This document shows, in pieces, positions 44,223-52,250 of a stretch of DNA of 64,000 bases. The notes beneath the pieces were generated by a model that had not been told where the DNA came from, did not search any database, and worked only from the letters and a program-made list of their open reading frames with translations. Where the stretch lies: NCBI RefSeq assembly GCF_010550695.1, contig NZ_JAAGOB010000003.1:248001-312000 (forward strand). The letters are read 5' to 3'. The translations under genes and the position numbers were made by a program. The stretch comes from Phytoactinopolyspora alkaliphila (lineage in GTDB: Bacteria > Actinomycetota > Actinomycetes > Jiangellales > Jiangellaceae). Positions within the stretch are counted from its first letter, which is position 1; each line of letters begins with the position of its first letter.

Positions 44223-45587
44223 ATGGCGGGGATGAGGATGACGTGTGAGTATCGAGGAGTGAGTGTTGTTCCCAAGCTGACGTCCACCGGTCGGTCGGCC
44301 GGCTCCGGCGCGCGAGCCCGCCGGGAGACCCCGACGTTCGCGCGCGGCTCCGACGGCCGGTTGGTCGGGGGCGTGGCGGTGGGTATCGCCAGGCATCTCG
44401 GCGTCCAGCCACTCACGGCTCGTATTGCCTTCAGCCTGCTCAGCGGGTTGTCTGGCTTCGGCGTAGTGCTGTATCTGGCGCTGTGGATCTTCACTCCGCT
44501 CGACGCAGACGTCGCTCGCCGGGAGGAGCGCGAGGCCCCGGCCGGTATCGCCGCCGCCACGCGGTCTGGCATGCGACGCGGCCGCACGTTCATCCGGCGG
44601 TCCGGCGACCTGGGGCAGCTTGCGGCGCTGGTGGCGCTGGGAGCCGGCGCCATCCTCATGTTCGGGCAGACACCGCTGGGGGTGAGTCCCGCCTACACGG
44701 TGCCGATGATCCTGGCGGCCGCCGGCCTCACGTTGATGTGGCGCAGCGCGGACTCGCAGGAACGGCGGCGGATGGCGGAACTGTCGCCGCGGGCACCGCT
44801 TCTGGGTGCGATCGCCGGCGGGCACGGCTGGGGGGCAGCGGTACGCGTCGTCGCCGGTGTTCTGGTGGTCGTCGTCGGCGGTGTGGTCTTCCTGGCCGGC
44901 CGCGGGCAGCTCGACGCCACCGTCGACGCGCTGTCCGGCATCGTCGTGCTGCTCGTCGGGATCAGCCTGATCCTGGGGCCCTGGCTGTGGCAGCTGTGGC
45001 GTACGGCCGAGTCGGAGCGGCGGGAGCGTATCGTCACTCAGGAACGTGCCGACATGGCTGCCCACCTGCACGACTCCGTGCTGCAGACACTGGCGCTCAT
45101 CCAGAAACAGGCACACGAGCCGCGCACGGTCGTCAAGCTGGCCCGCAGCCAGGAACGAGACCTGAGGAACTGGCTCTACGGGGACAAGGACGCCGCGGAC
45201 GACACGTCGCTCGCGGCCGCGCTCACCACCGCGGGAGCCGAGGTGGAGGATGCATTCGGTGTCCCCGTCGAGGTGGTGACCGTCGGCGACGCCCCGGTGG
45301 ACGACACCGGGCGGGCCCTCCTCAGCGCCGCGCGGGAGGCCGCGATGAACGCCGCCAAGCACTCCGGAGCCGGCAAGATCGACATCTACCTCGAGGTCAT
45401 CGACCACGACATCGAGATCTTCGTCCGGGACCGGGGAACGGGATTCGACCCCGAGCAGATCCCCGACGACCGGCTGGGTGTCCGCCGCTCGATCATCGAC
45501 CGGATGCGCCGGCACGGGGGATCGGCCGAGGTGCGCTCGGAGCCCGGTTCGGGAACCGAGGTCAGGTTGACGGCGAAGAAGCAGTGA
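44223..45587 (+). CDS. PspC-domain sensor histidine kinase (LiaS-like)
   Basis: A 454-residue membrane kinase. A PspC domain (about 40-95) is fused to several transmembrane helices (130-255) and a cytoplasmic HisKA_3 domain with phosphoacceptor His283 (HLHDSVLQTL), then an HATPase_c domain (EAAMNAAKHSGAGKI, DRGTGFDPEQIPDD, GSGTEVRLT). This places it with LiaS/DesK-type kinases. ATG at 44223 with AGGGGTG upstream; ATG at 44238 is an alternative. The response regulator follows 38 nt later. Confidence 0.9.
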   Translation: MAGMRMTCEYRGVSVVPKLTSTGRSAGSGARARRETPTFARGSDGRLVGGVAVGIARHLGVQPLTARIAFSLLSGLSGFGVVLYLALWIFTPLDADVARREEREAPAGIAAATRSGMRRGRTFIRRSGDLGQLAALVALGAGAILMFGQTPLGVSPAYTVPMILAAAGLTLMWRSADSQERRRMAELSPRAPLLGAIAGGHGWGAAVRVVAGVLVVVVGGVVFLAGRGQLDATVDALSGIVVLLVGISLILGPWLWQLWRTAESERRERIVTQERADMAAHLHDSVLQTLALIQKQAHEPRTVVKLARSQERDLRNWLYGDKDAADDTSLAAALTTAGAEVEDAFGVPVEVVTVGDAPVDDTGRALLSAAREAAMNAAKHSGAGKIDIYLEVIDHDIEIFVRDRGTGFDPEQIPDDRLGVRRSIIDRMRRHGGSAEVRSEPGSGTEVRLTAKKQ

Positions 45588-45625
45588 CGTGTGACAATGA
45601 GGGTCAGCTGGTGGATGGAGACGAC

Positions 45626-46315
45626 GTGAGCGAAGCGACAGGCAACGACGGCGCGGGCACCGGGCGCACCGGACCCGTCCGGGTGGTGCTCGTGGACGAT
45701 CACGCGATGTTCCGCACGGGGGTGCGTGCCGAGCTGGCTCAGGCCGCTGATTCCGTCGACGTCGTCGCCGAGGCCGCGGACACCGCGGAGGCGATCACGG
45801 TGGTGTCCGAGCTACGTCCGGACGTCGTCCTGCTGGACGTGCACCTGCCGGGCGGCGGCGGGGTGGAGGTGCTGCGGCAGTGCCTTCCCCAGCTCCCCGA
45901 CGTCCGCTTTCTCGCCCTATCCGTCTCCGACGCAGCGGAGGACGTCATCGGCACCATCCGCGCCGGCGCCCGCGGCTATGTGACGAAGACGATCACCGGC
46001 GACGACCTGGTCGCCGCCATCGTGCGGGTGGCCGACGGCGACGCCGTGTTCTCCCCGCGTCTGGCCGGCTTCGTCCTGGACGCGTTCGCCGGCTCCGAGG
46101 CACCCAGCGTCGACGACGACTTCGACCGCCTCACCCAGCGTGAGCGCGAGGTGCTGCGGCTGATCGCCCGCGGCTACGCGTACAAGGAGATCGCCAAGGA
46201 GCTGTTCATCTCGGTCAAGACCGTGGAGACCCACGTCTCGGCCGTGCTGCGCAAGCTCCAGCTGTCCAACCGGTACGAGCTGACCCGCTGGGCCACCGAC
46301 CGCCGTCTCATCTAG
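45626..46315 (+). CDS. LuxR/NarL-family response regulator (LiaR-like)
   Basis: A 229-residue regulator: receiver domain with the acidic pair Asp24-Asp25 and phosphoacceptor Asp71 (VVLLDVHLP), switch Thr/Ser and Lys (YVTKT), then a GerE HTH (about 160-225) with LTQREREVLRLIARGYAYKEIA and VKTVETHVSAVLRKL. It is the output partner of the preceding kinase. The GTG at 45626 follows GGAGAC at good spacing. Confidence 0.93.
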   Translation: MSEATGNDGAGTGRTGPVRVVLVDDHAMFRTGVRAELAQAADSVDVVAEAADTAEAITVVSELRPDVVLLDVHLPGGGGVEVLRQCLPQLPDVRFLALSVSDAAEDVIGTIRAGARGYVTKTITGDDLVAAIVRVADGDAVFSPRLAGFVLDAFAGSEAPSVDDDFDRLTQREREVLRLIARGYAYKEIAKELFISVKTVETHVSAVLRKLQLSNRYELTRWATDRRLI

Positions 46316-46351
46316 CGTCCGGTAGGACATGAGGCGTTCCGGGGCGAGGCG

Positions 46352-47800
46352 TTACCCTCGGGCGCCGGCGATGCCGACCACCGCGGCCAAACCCAGGGCG
46401 CTGCGCGGAGCGTAGGCACTGCGCCACAGCCCACCATGAGCGGCCGTCGCCGCCTCGTCCATCCACGGATGCGTCCCAGCCGGTGAGGGGCGGCGCAGGT
46501 CATGCACCAGCAGCGCGGCCATCAGTGTGTTGGCGGTGCCGGGTTCGAAGACTTCGACGCCGAACCGGTGGGCGCCGGAGTACACGGCGGCGAGGGCCCG
46601 GTTCTTCATCACCGAACGGGTCCGGGTGGGCGGTGCCACGTTGAGGCTCACTGTGCGCCCGCGTGAGCGTTCGGTGGTGGCACGCCAGCGTTGCAGCCGT
46701 TTGGCCAACGCGTAGTTCGGACCTTGCTGCGGCACCAGGCTGTCGCAGATGCCGGGGTCCGCACCGGGAGCATAGTTGCGCTGCAGCAGCCGGCCCGCGG
46801 ACAGCACCTTCAGCGGACGGCGGACCGCCCTCAGCGGCGAGTGCTTCTCATAGGCGCGGACCGAGTGCTCGACCACGTCTCCCGGTACCGCGAACACGTC
46901 CGTCGGCGTAGCCAGGAAGGACACCGCGGTGTCCGGGCGTGCCGTGGTCAGGTGCGCGGTCAGGGCGTCAACGGCCATCGCCACGCGCACGTAGGTGGCT
47001 CCGTCGGCGTAGACGTAGTTCCCGAGCACCAGGCGGCCGTCGAGGTCGGACAGCCAGCGGGCGATCTCGGGCAGCTCCCCGATCAGGTCCGCGCCTGCCC
47101 GTGTCTCGAGATCACCACTGCCTGGACGCGCCGGCAGGTGCAATCGTCCGGGATAGCGTCGCGCGACGTCGATCAGATCTCTCCAGATGCCGGGCCGGGG
47201 CAGGTCGACGGCCGTGACCTCGCCGCCCCACCGGAGGACGGCGCGCAACGGCCCCATCTCGGCGCCGGCGCCGATGGTGACCAACCGGACGTCGGACAGG
47301 TCCAGCCAGTCCGGATTGGCCATGACCTGCTGGACGGCTTCCGCGGTGGACGGCTCGATGACGCCGGCCAGTGCCCAGCTGTCGAGCTGACGGGCCAGGG
47401 AGTCGCCGTACAGGCGGGAACCCCGGTATGGCAGGACGAGTTCGCGCTCTGGTGTCCCCGTACCGGTGACCACTTCGGTGGCCCACGGGTGTGCGCCCTG
47501 GTTCAGGGACTCGGCCAGCGTGATCTCGGCGTCGTCGGTCTGGACTCGCATCCGGGCGTGCAGCGATGCGAGCCCGCCCGCGGCGATCCGCCGGGCGGCG
47601 TCGGCGGAGTCGAGCCCGGCCTCGACGAGCCGGCGGAAATGCAGAACGTAGCCTTGGCGCCAGTTCGTCTCATGCTCGGCCGCACGTGCTCCTACCGGGT
47701 CCACATCGCGCAGAGCGTCCGCGACGACGGAACGGCCGAGGGCGGAGGTGCTGCGCACACCGTCGGAACTGAGCGGGAACACCACTCCGGACGAGTTCAT
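46352..47800 (-). CDS. conserved protein of unknown function with Rossmann-like motif
   Basis: A 482-residue protein, apparently cytoplasmic, that I do not recognise. A Gly-rich stretch LVTIGAGAEMGPLRAVLRWG followed by GEVTAVDLPRPG resembles a SAM/NAD-binding Rossmann strand-loop with acidic Asp. The upstream 170 residues are helical. It has no signal peptide; its extreme C-terminus is hydrophobic (ALGLAAVVGIAG) and may be a membrane anchor. ATG at 47800 has AGGAG upstream. It is convergent to the response-regulator gene and divergent from pcrA. Confidence 0.72.
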   Translation of the reverse strand: MNSSGVVFPLSSDGVRSTSALGRSVVADALRDVDPVGARAAEHETNWRQGYVLHFRRLVEAGLDSADAARRIAAGGLASLHARMRVQTDDAEITLAESLNQGAHPWATEVVTGTGTPERELVLPYRGSRLYGDSLARQLDSWALAGVIEPSTAEAVQQVMANPDWLDLSDVRLVTIGAGAEMGPLRAVLRWGGEVTAVDLPRPGIWRDLIDVARRYPGRLHLPARPGSGDLETRAGADLIGELPEIARWLSDLDGRLVLGNYVYADGATYVRVAMAVDALTAHLTTARPDTAVSFLATPTDVFAVPGDVVEHSVRAYEKHSPLRAVRRPLKVLSAGRLLQRNYAPGADPGICDSLVPQQGPNYALAKRLQRWRATTERSRGRTVSLNVAPPTRTRSVMKNRALAAVYSGAHRFGVEVFEPGTANTLMAALLVHDLRRPSPAGTHPWMDEAATAAHGGLWRSAYAPRSALGLAAVVGIAGARG

Positions 47801-47958
47801 CTTGCTCCTATACCCAGTGGAGACGCGTAGCCGCGACCCATGGTCGAGCGGGCCGGGCCGGTTGCCCACGAGGCTATCGCCCGGCCGTGACACGGGTGCC
47901 GGCGTCCGCGCGAGGCGATCTCGTCGTTGTCGGTGTCGGCGCATAGGCTTGAGCCACG

Positions 47959-50316
47959 ATGAGCGCACCCATGGAACAGACCACGTTGCTGCCCCCTACG
48001 TCGTCGGCGTTGTTACCCGGAATGACGCACGTCAAGCGTGCCGACGAGGGAGCGGAAGAGCAGCCCGAGCGACGCCGGACCGACCCTGCGTCGATCGTCG
48101 ATGGGTTGAATCCGCAGCAGCGCGAAGCGGTCGTTCACGAGGGGTCCCCGCTGCTCATCGTCGCCGGCGCCGGGTCGGGCAAGACCCGGGTCCTCACCCG
48201 CCGCATCGCCTATTTGCTGGCCGAACGGAATGTCCACCCCGGCTCGATCCTGGCTATCACCTTCACCAACAAGGCCGCCGGAGAGATGAAGGAGCGGGTC
48301 ACCGAGCTGGTCGGGCGCCGGGCAAACATCATGTGGGTCTCCACCTTCCATTCGGCGTGCGTGCGTATCCTGCGCCGGGAGGCCAAGCGGTTCGGGTTCA
48401 CGTCGTCGTTCACCATCTACGATCAAGCCGATTCGCAACGGTTGATGACCATGGTCTGCCGGGATCTGGACCTGGACCCGCGGCGGTACCCACCGCGTTC
48501 GTTCAGCTACGCGGTCAGCAATTTCAAGAACGAGCTGATCGACCACGAGACGGCGGCCGCGCAGGCCAGCAACCACCACGAGCGCACCATCGCCGAGGCG
48601 TACGCGATGTATCAGCGGCGGCTGACCGACGCCAACGCGTTCGATTTCGACGATCTCATCATGACCACGGTCAACCTGTTCCAGGCGTTCCCTGACGTCG
48701 CCGAACTGTACCGTCGCCGGTTCCGCCACGTGCTGGTCGACGAGTACCAGGACACCAACCACGCCCAGTACGCCCTGATCCGGGAGCTGGTGGGCCGCAC
48801 CGAGGAAGACGCGGGTGACGCACCGTCGCTCGAGCCGGCCGAGCTGTGCGTCGTCGGTGACGCGGACCAGTCCATCTACGCGTTCCGTGGTGCCACCATC
48901 CGCAACATCGAGGAGTTCGAGAAGGACTATCCCGATGCGCGCGTGGTGATGCTGGAGCAGAACTATCGTTCCACTCAGACCATCCTGTCCGCCGCCAACG
49001 CGGTCATCTCCCGCAACGAGGGCCGCAAGCCGAAACGGCTCTGGAGCGAGAGCGGCGACGGCGAGAAGATCGTCGGATACGTCGCGGATGACGAGCACAG
49101 TGAGGCGCAGTTCGTCGCGGAGGAGATCGATCGCCTCAGCGACGAGGGCCTGGCCAAGGCTGGCGACGTCGCCATCTTCTACCGCACCAACGCTCAGTCC
49201 CGGGTCATGGAGGAGATCCTGATCCGGGTCGGACTGCCGTACCGGGTGGTCGGAGGTGTGCGGTTCTACGAGCGCAAGGAGATCAAGGACGCGCTGGCGT
49301 ATCTGCGCTTCCTGGTCAACCCGGAAGACACCGTCTCGCTGCGCCGCATCCTCAACGTTCCCAAGCGCGGAATCGGTGATCGTGCGGAGGCGATGGTCGA
49401 CGCGCTGGCGCAGCGGGAGCGGATCACCTTCTGGCAGGCTTTGCGCCGGGCCGCCGACGCACCTGGCATCGCCGCCCGCTCGGTCAACGCCATCGAGTCG
49501 TTCATCTCACTGACCGACGAGTTGCGCTCGCTGGCCGAGAATGACGCGGACCCGGTCACCGTCCTCGAAGCCGTACTGGAACGCACCGGCTACATGGCCG
49601 AGCTCGCCGGCTCCACCGACCCGCAGGACGAGACCCGGGTGGACAACCTGCGGGAGCTCGTGGCCGTCGCCGCAGAGTACGACGTCGGCCGGGCCGACGA
49701 GGAGGAAGGCGGCACACTCACCGGGTTCCTCGAGCAGGTCAGCCTGGTTGCCGACGCCGACCAGATTCCCGAGGGGGATGATCACGAGGGCGTCGTCACC
49801 CTGATGACCCTGCACACCGCCAAGGGCCTGGAGTTTCCTGTCGTGTTCCTCACCGGTATGGAAGACGGCGTCTTCCCGCATCAGCGCTCGCTGAGCGAGC
49901 CACGTGAGCTGGAGGAGGAGCGCCGGCTGGCCTACGTCGGCATCACGCGGGCCCGCGAGCGGCTGTACATCTCGAGGGCCACCGTGCGCAGCGCGTGGGG
50001 CGCACCCAGTCACAACCCGGCGTCCCGGTTCCTTGCCGAGGTTCCGGACGAGCTCGTCGACTGGCGGCGTACCGAGGCGGACCAGACCCGCTGGGCCTCC
50101 TCACCTGTGCGGCGAATGAGCGGAAGCCGGCAGCAGGCGCCCGCCCGGGCCGTGCCGATGCTGTCCGCCGGTGACCGGGTCAACCATGACGCCTTTGGGC
50201 TGGGGACCGTCGTCGCGACCTCCGGCGCCGGTGAGCAGGCACAAGCCACGGTGGACTTCGGGACCGACGGCCTGAAGACCCTCATGCTGAAATACGCCCC
50301 GGTTGAGAAGCTCTAG
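47959..50316 (+). CDS. pcrA: ATP-dependent DNA helicase PcrA/UvrD
   Basis: A 785-residue SF1A 3'-5' helicase for repair and replication-fork maintenance. Motif I is AGAGSGKTRVLTRRI, Ia AITFTNKAAGEMKERV, II VLVDEYQDTNHAQY, III VVGDADQSIYAFRGA, IV VVMLEQNYRSTQTIL, V LMTLHTAKGLEFPVVFLTGM, VI RRLAYVGITRARERL. The C-terminal 100 residues include a short PcrA-type tail (HDAFGLGTVVATSG). The guaA / PspC / LuxR / pcrA order is an actinobacterial signature. Confidence 0.96.
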   Translation: MSAPMEQTTLLPPTSSALLPGMTHVKRADEGAEEQPERRRTDPASIVDGLNPQQREAVVHEGSPLLIVAGAGSGKTRVLTRRIAYLLAERNVHPGSILAITFTNKAAGEMKERVTELVGRRANIMWVSTFHSACVRILRREAKRFGFTSSFTIYDQADSQRLMTMVCRDLDLDPRRYPPRSFSYAVSNFKNELIDHETAAAQASNHHERTIAEAYAMYQRRLTDANAFDFDDLIMTTVNLFQAFPDVAELYRRRFRHVLVDEYQDTNHAQYALIRELVGRTEEDAGDAPSLEPAELCVVGDADQSIYAFRGATIRNIEEFEKDYPDARVVMLEQNYRSTQTILSAANAVISRNEGRKPKRLWSESGDGEKIVGYVADDEHSEAQFVAEEIDRLSDEGLAKAGDVAIFYRTNAQSRVMEEILIRVGLPYRVVGGVRFYERKEIKDALAYLRFLVNPEDTVSLRRILNVPKRGIGDRAEAMVDALAQRERITFWQALRRAADAPGIAARSVNAIESFISLTDELRSLAENDADPVTVLEAVLERTGYMAELAGSTDPQDETRVDNLRELVAVAAEYDVGRADEEEGGTLTGFLEQVSLVADADQIPEGDDHEGVVTLMTLHTAKGLEFPVVFLTGMEDGVFPHQRSLSEPRELEEERRLAYVGITRARERLYISRATVRSAWGAPSHNPASRFLAEVPDELVDWRRTEADQTRWASSPVRRMSGSRQQAPARAVPMLSAGDRVNHDAFGLGTVVATSGAGEQAQATVDFGTDGLKTLMLKYAPVEKL

Positions 50317-50741
50317 CCTTCCGCGACCCGTGGTCTCTTAGCGCGCTTGCCGACCCCGCCACACCCCGCCACTTGGTCACCTGATCGTCGTTTTGTCGCC
50401 TGATCGTCTTCTCGTAGCGGATCAGGTGTGCAAACTCTGATGGAACGACGGGATATGCCAGCTGATCACGTCTCAAGATGTGGGACGCTGACGATCAGGT
50501 GACACAACCGCGCTGGTTGTGGCCGTTACGTCATCTGATCAACGACGGTCGGCAGTGACCAGTAGCGCTTGTGGGCGAGATCCCGTAGGGTCAGGCCAGG
50601 GTTTGATGTGACCCGCCGCCCGCGCCTTCACGGCATGGTGAACACATCGCTGCGCGGTCACCATGCATGCTGCGAGACACGGTGCCCCTTCAGAAACGCG
50701 GGCCCTGATCGACGATGGCACCGGAACACGCAGGTGAACTG
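50317..50741. other. gene-free spacer containing the left inverted-repeat arm
   Basis: Between pcrA and the glyoxalase-like gene there is no convincing reading frame. The main feature is the 168-bp arm at 50373-50540, listed separately; the remaining 200 nt probably hold the promoter of the glyoxalase-like gene. Confidence 0.5.
50373..50540 (+). repeat. 168-bp inverted repeat, left arm
   Basis: Reverse complement of 51309-51476 with 144 of 168 positions identical by hand count and no gaps; the first 35 and last 72 positions are almost perfect. The arm begins TCACCTGATCGTC (50377) and later has GACGATCAGGTGA (50490), so it is itself an imperfect hairpin with GATC-rich ends. Confidence 0.8.
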
Positions 50742-51275
50742 ATGGACGTGACGATCGCCGACGCCAAGCGCGCCGCTCGTATCCTCCGAGACCGCCTCAC
50801 ACACTCGGCCGTAGATCTGAGCCACAGTGCGGCCTTGGAGATCGTCGCTCGACAGCTCGGGTACCGAGATTGGAATACCGCCGTGGCTGCGCTGGACGAT
50901 CAGCAAGGCCCCGGGCTTGGTCACGCGGTCCCAGTACTTCGCATCTACGACGAGTCGCAGGCACGCGGGTTCTACGTCGACTATCTCGGCTTTCACGTCG
51001 AGTGGGAGCACCGATTCGAACCGGGATTACCCCTGTATGCACGGCTGCGGCGTGACGAGCTGGTCATCGACATGTCGGAGCATCACGGCGATGGGACACC
51101 GGGCTCGGTCCTGTGGGCGCCGATACGAGACCTCGCCGCGTTCCACCGGGAACTGGTCAACAGGGCGTACGCCAATCTGCGTCCTGGCATCGACCGGCAA
51201 GCTCCGGGCGGACCCACGATGGAGATCGTCGACCCGTTCTCCAACGTGATCAGATTTTGCGAAGCAACTGCCTGA
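50742..51275 (+). CDS. glyoxalase-superfamily protein
   Basis: A 177-residue protein. The first 55 residues are a helical region (VTIADAKRAARILRDRL, then LSHSAALEIVARQLGYRDW) of a kind that precedes the domain in the Glyoxalase_8 group. Residues 65-175 form a vicinal-oxygen-chelate domain (PVLRIYDESQARGFYVDYLG, DELVIDMSEHHGD, GPTMEIVDPFSNVIRF) that could bind a metal and a ligand or antibiotic. The ATG at 50742 has GGTGA upstream and is preferred over 50715. It is the only gene between the two 168-bp inverted repeats. Substrate unknown. Confidence 0.8.
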   Translation: MDVTIADAKRAARILRDRLTHSAVDLSHSAALEIVARQLGYRDWNTAVAALDDQQGPGLGHAVPVLRIYDESQARGFYVDYLGFHVEWEHRFEPGLPLYARLRRDELVIDMSEHHGDGTPGSVLWAPIRDLAAFHRELVNRAYANLRPGIDRQAPGGPTMEIVDPFSNVIRFCEATA

Positions 51276-51308
51276 TACCAGTGTGCTCCCGGGCCAGCCT
51301 TAGATGCG

Positions 51309-51476
51309 GATCAGATGACGTAATGGCCACAACCAACGCGGTTGTGTCACCTGATCGTCAGCGTCCCACATCTTGAGACGAGATCAGGTGACGTATCCGC
51401 GTCGTCGTTCAGGGTTTGCGCATCTGATCGCCCGCCGGAAAACGATCAGGCGACAAAACGACGATCAGGTGACCAA
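51309..51476 (-). repeat. 168-bp inverted repeat, right arm
   Basis: Partner of 50373-50540 in opposite orientation. Together they bracket a 768-nt segment with a single gene. No transposase and no clear target-site duplication were found beside either arm. Confidence 0.8.
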
Positions 51477-51485
51477 ACGGCAAGG

Positions 51486-52250
51486 TTAGACGCGGCGGAA
51501 GAGGAGGGCGCGCTTGACCTCTTGGATGGCTTTGGTGACCTCGATGCCTCGCGGGCACGCGTCGGTGCAGTTGAACGTGGTGCGGCAGCGCCACACGCCT
51601 TCCCGGTCGTTGAGGATCTCCAGCCGCTGCTCGGCGCCTTCGTCCCGCGAGTCGAAGATGAACCGGTGTGCTCCGACGATCGCCTGCGGGCCGAAGTACT
51701 GCCCGTCGGACCAGTACACGGGGCAGGACGTGGTGCACGCCGCGCACAGGATGCACTTGGTGGTGTCATCGAAGCGCTCGCGCTCCTCCGGCGACTGCCG
51801 ACGCTCCCGGGAAGGATCGTTGCCCGTGGTGACCAGGAACGGCATGATCGACTTGTAGGCCGAATAGAACGGCTCCATGTCGACGATCAGGTCCTTCATC
51901 ACCGCGAGACCCTTGATCGGCTCCACCACCACCGGCTTGTCCAGCGGGAGGTCTTTGAGCAGCGTCTTGCAGGCGAGCCGGTTGCGGCCATTGATCCGCA
52001 TCGCGTCCGAGCCGCAGATCCCGTGTGCGCAGGACCGGCGGAAGGTCAGCGAGCCGTCGATCTCCCACTTGATCTTGTGCAGCGCGTCGAGCACGCGGTC
52101 CGTGCCGTGCATGGTGAGCGTGTGCTCTTCCCAGCGTGGCTCGGTGTCCGACTCCGGGTTGAACCGGCGCAGCTTCAGCGTGACCTGGAACGACGGGATG
52201 GCACCGGCGGCGGGCGAGTCTTGGACAGGTGCCTCGGCAGTCAACGTCAT
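51486..52250 (-). CDS. sdhB: succinate dehydrogenase iron-sulfur subunit
   Basis: A 254-residue subunit that passes electrons from SdhA to the membrane anchor. The plant-type 2Fe-2S site (RRSCAHGICGSDAMRINGRN), the 4Fe-4S motif (CILCAACTTSCPVYW) and the 3Fe-4S motif (CRTTFNCTDACPRG) are all present. The ATG overlaps the sdhA stop (TGATG). Last gene of the sdhCDAB operon, ending just before the right 168-bp arm. Confidence 0.97.
   Translation of the reverse strand: MTLTAEAPVQDSPAAGAIPSFQVTLKLRRFNPESDTEPRWEEHTLTMHGTDRVLDALHKIKWEIDGSLTFRRSCAHGICGSDAMRINGRNRLACKTLLKDLPLDKPVVVEPIKGLAVMKDLIVDMEPFYSAYKSIMPFLVTTGNDPSRERRQSPEERERFDDTTKCILCAACTTSCPVYWSDGQYFGPQAIVGAHRFIFDSRDEGAEQRLEILNDREGVWRCRTTFNCTDACPRGIEVTKAIQEVKRALLFRRV

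Noticed and set aside
50373-51476. A complete insertion sequence
   Set aside because: No transposase in the bracketed segment and no visible target-site duplication; reported only as an inverted-repeat unit.
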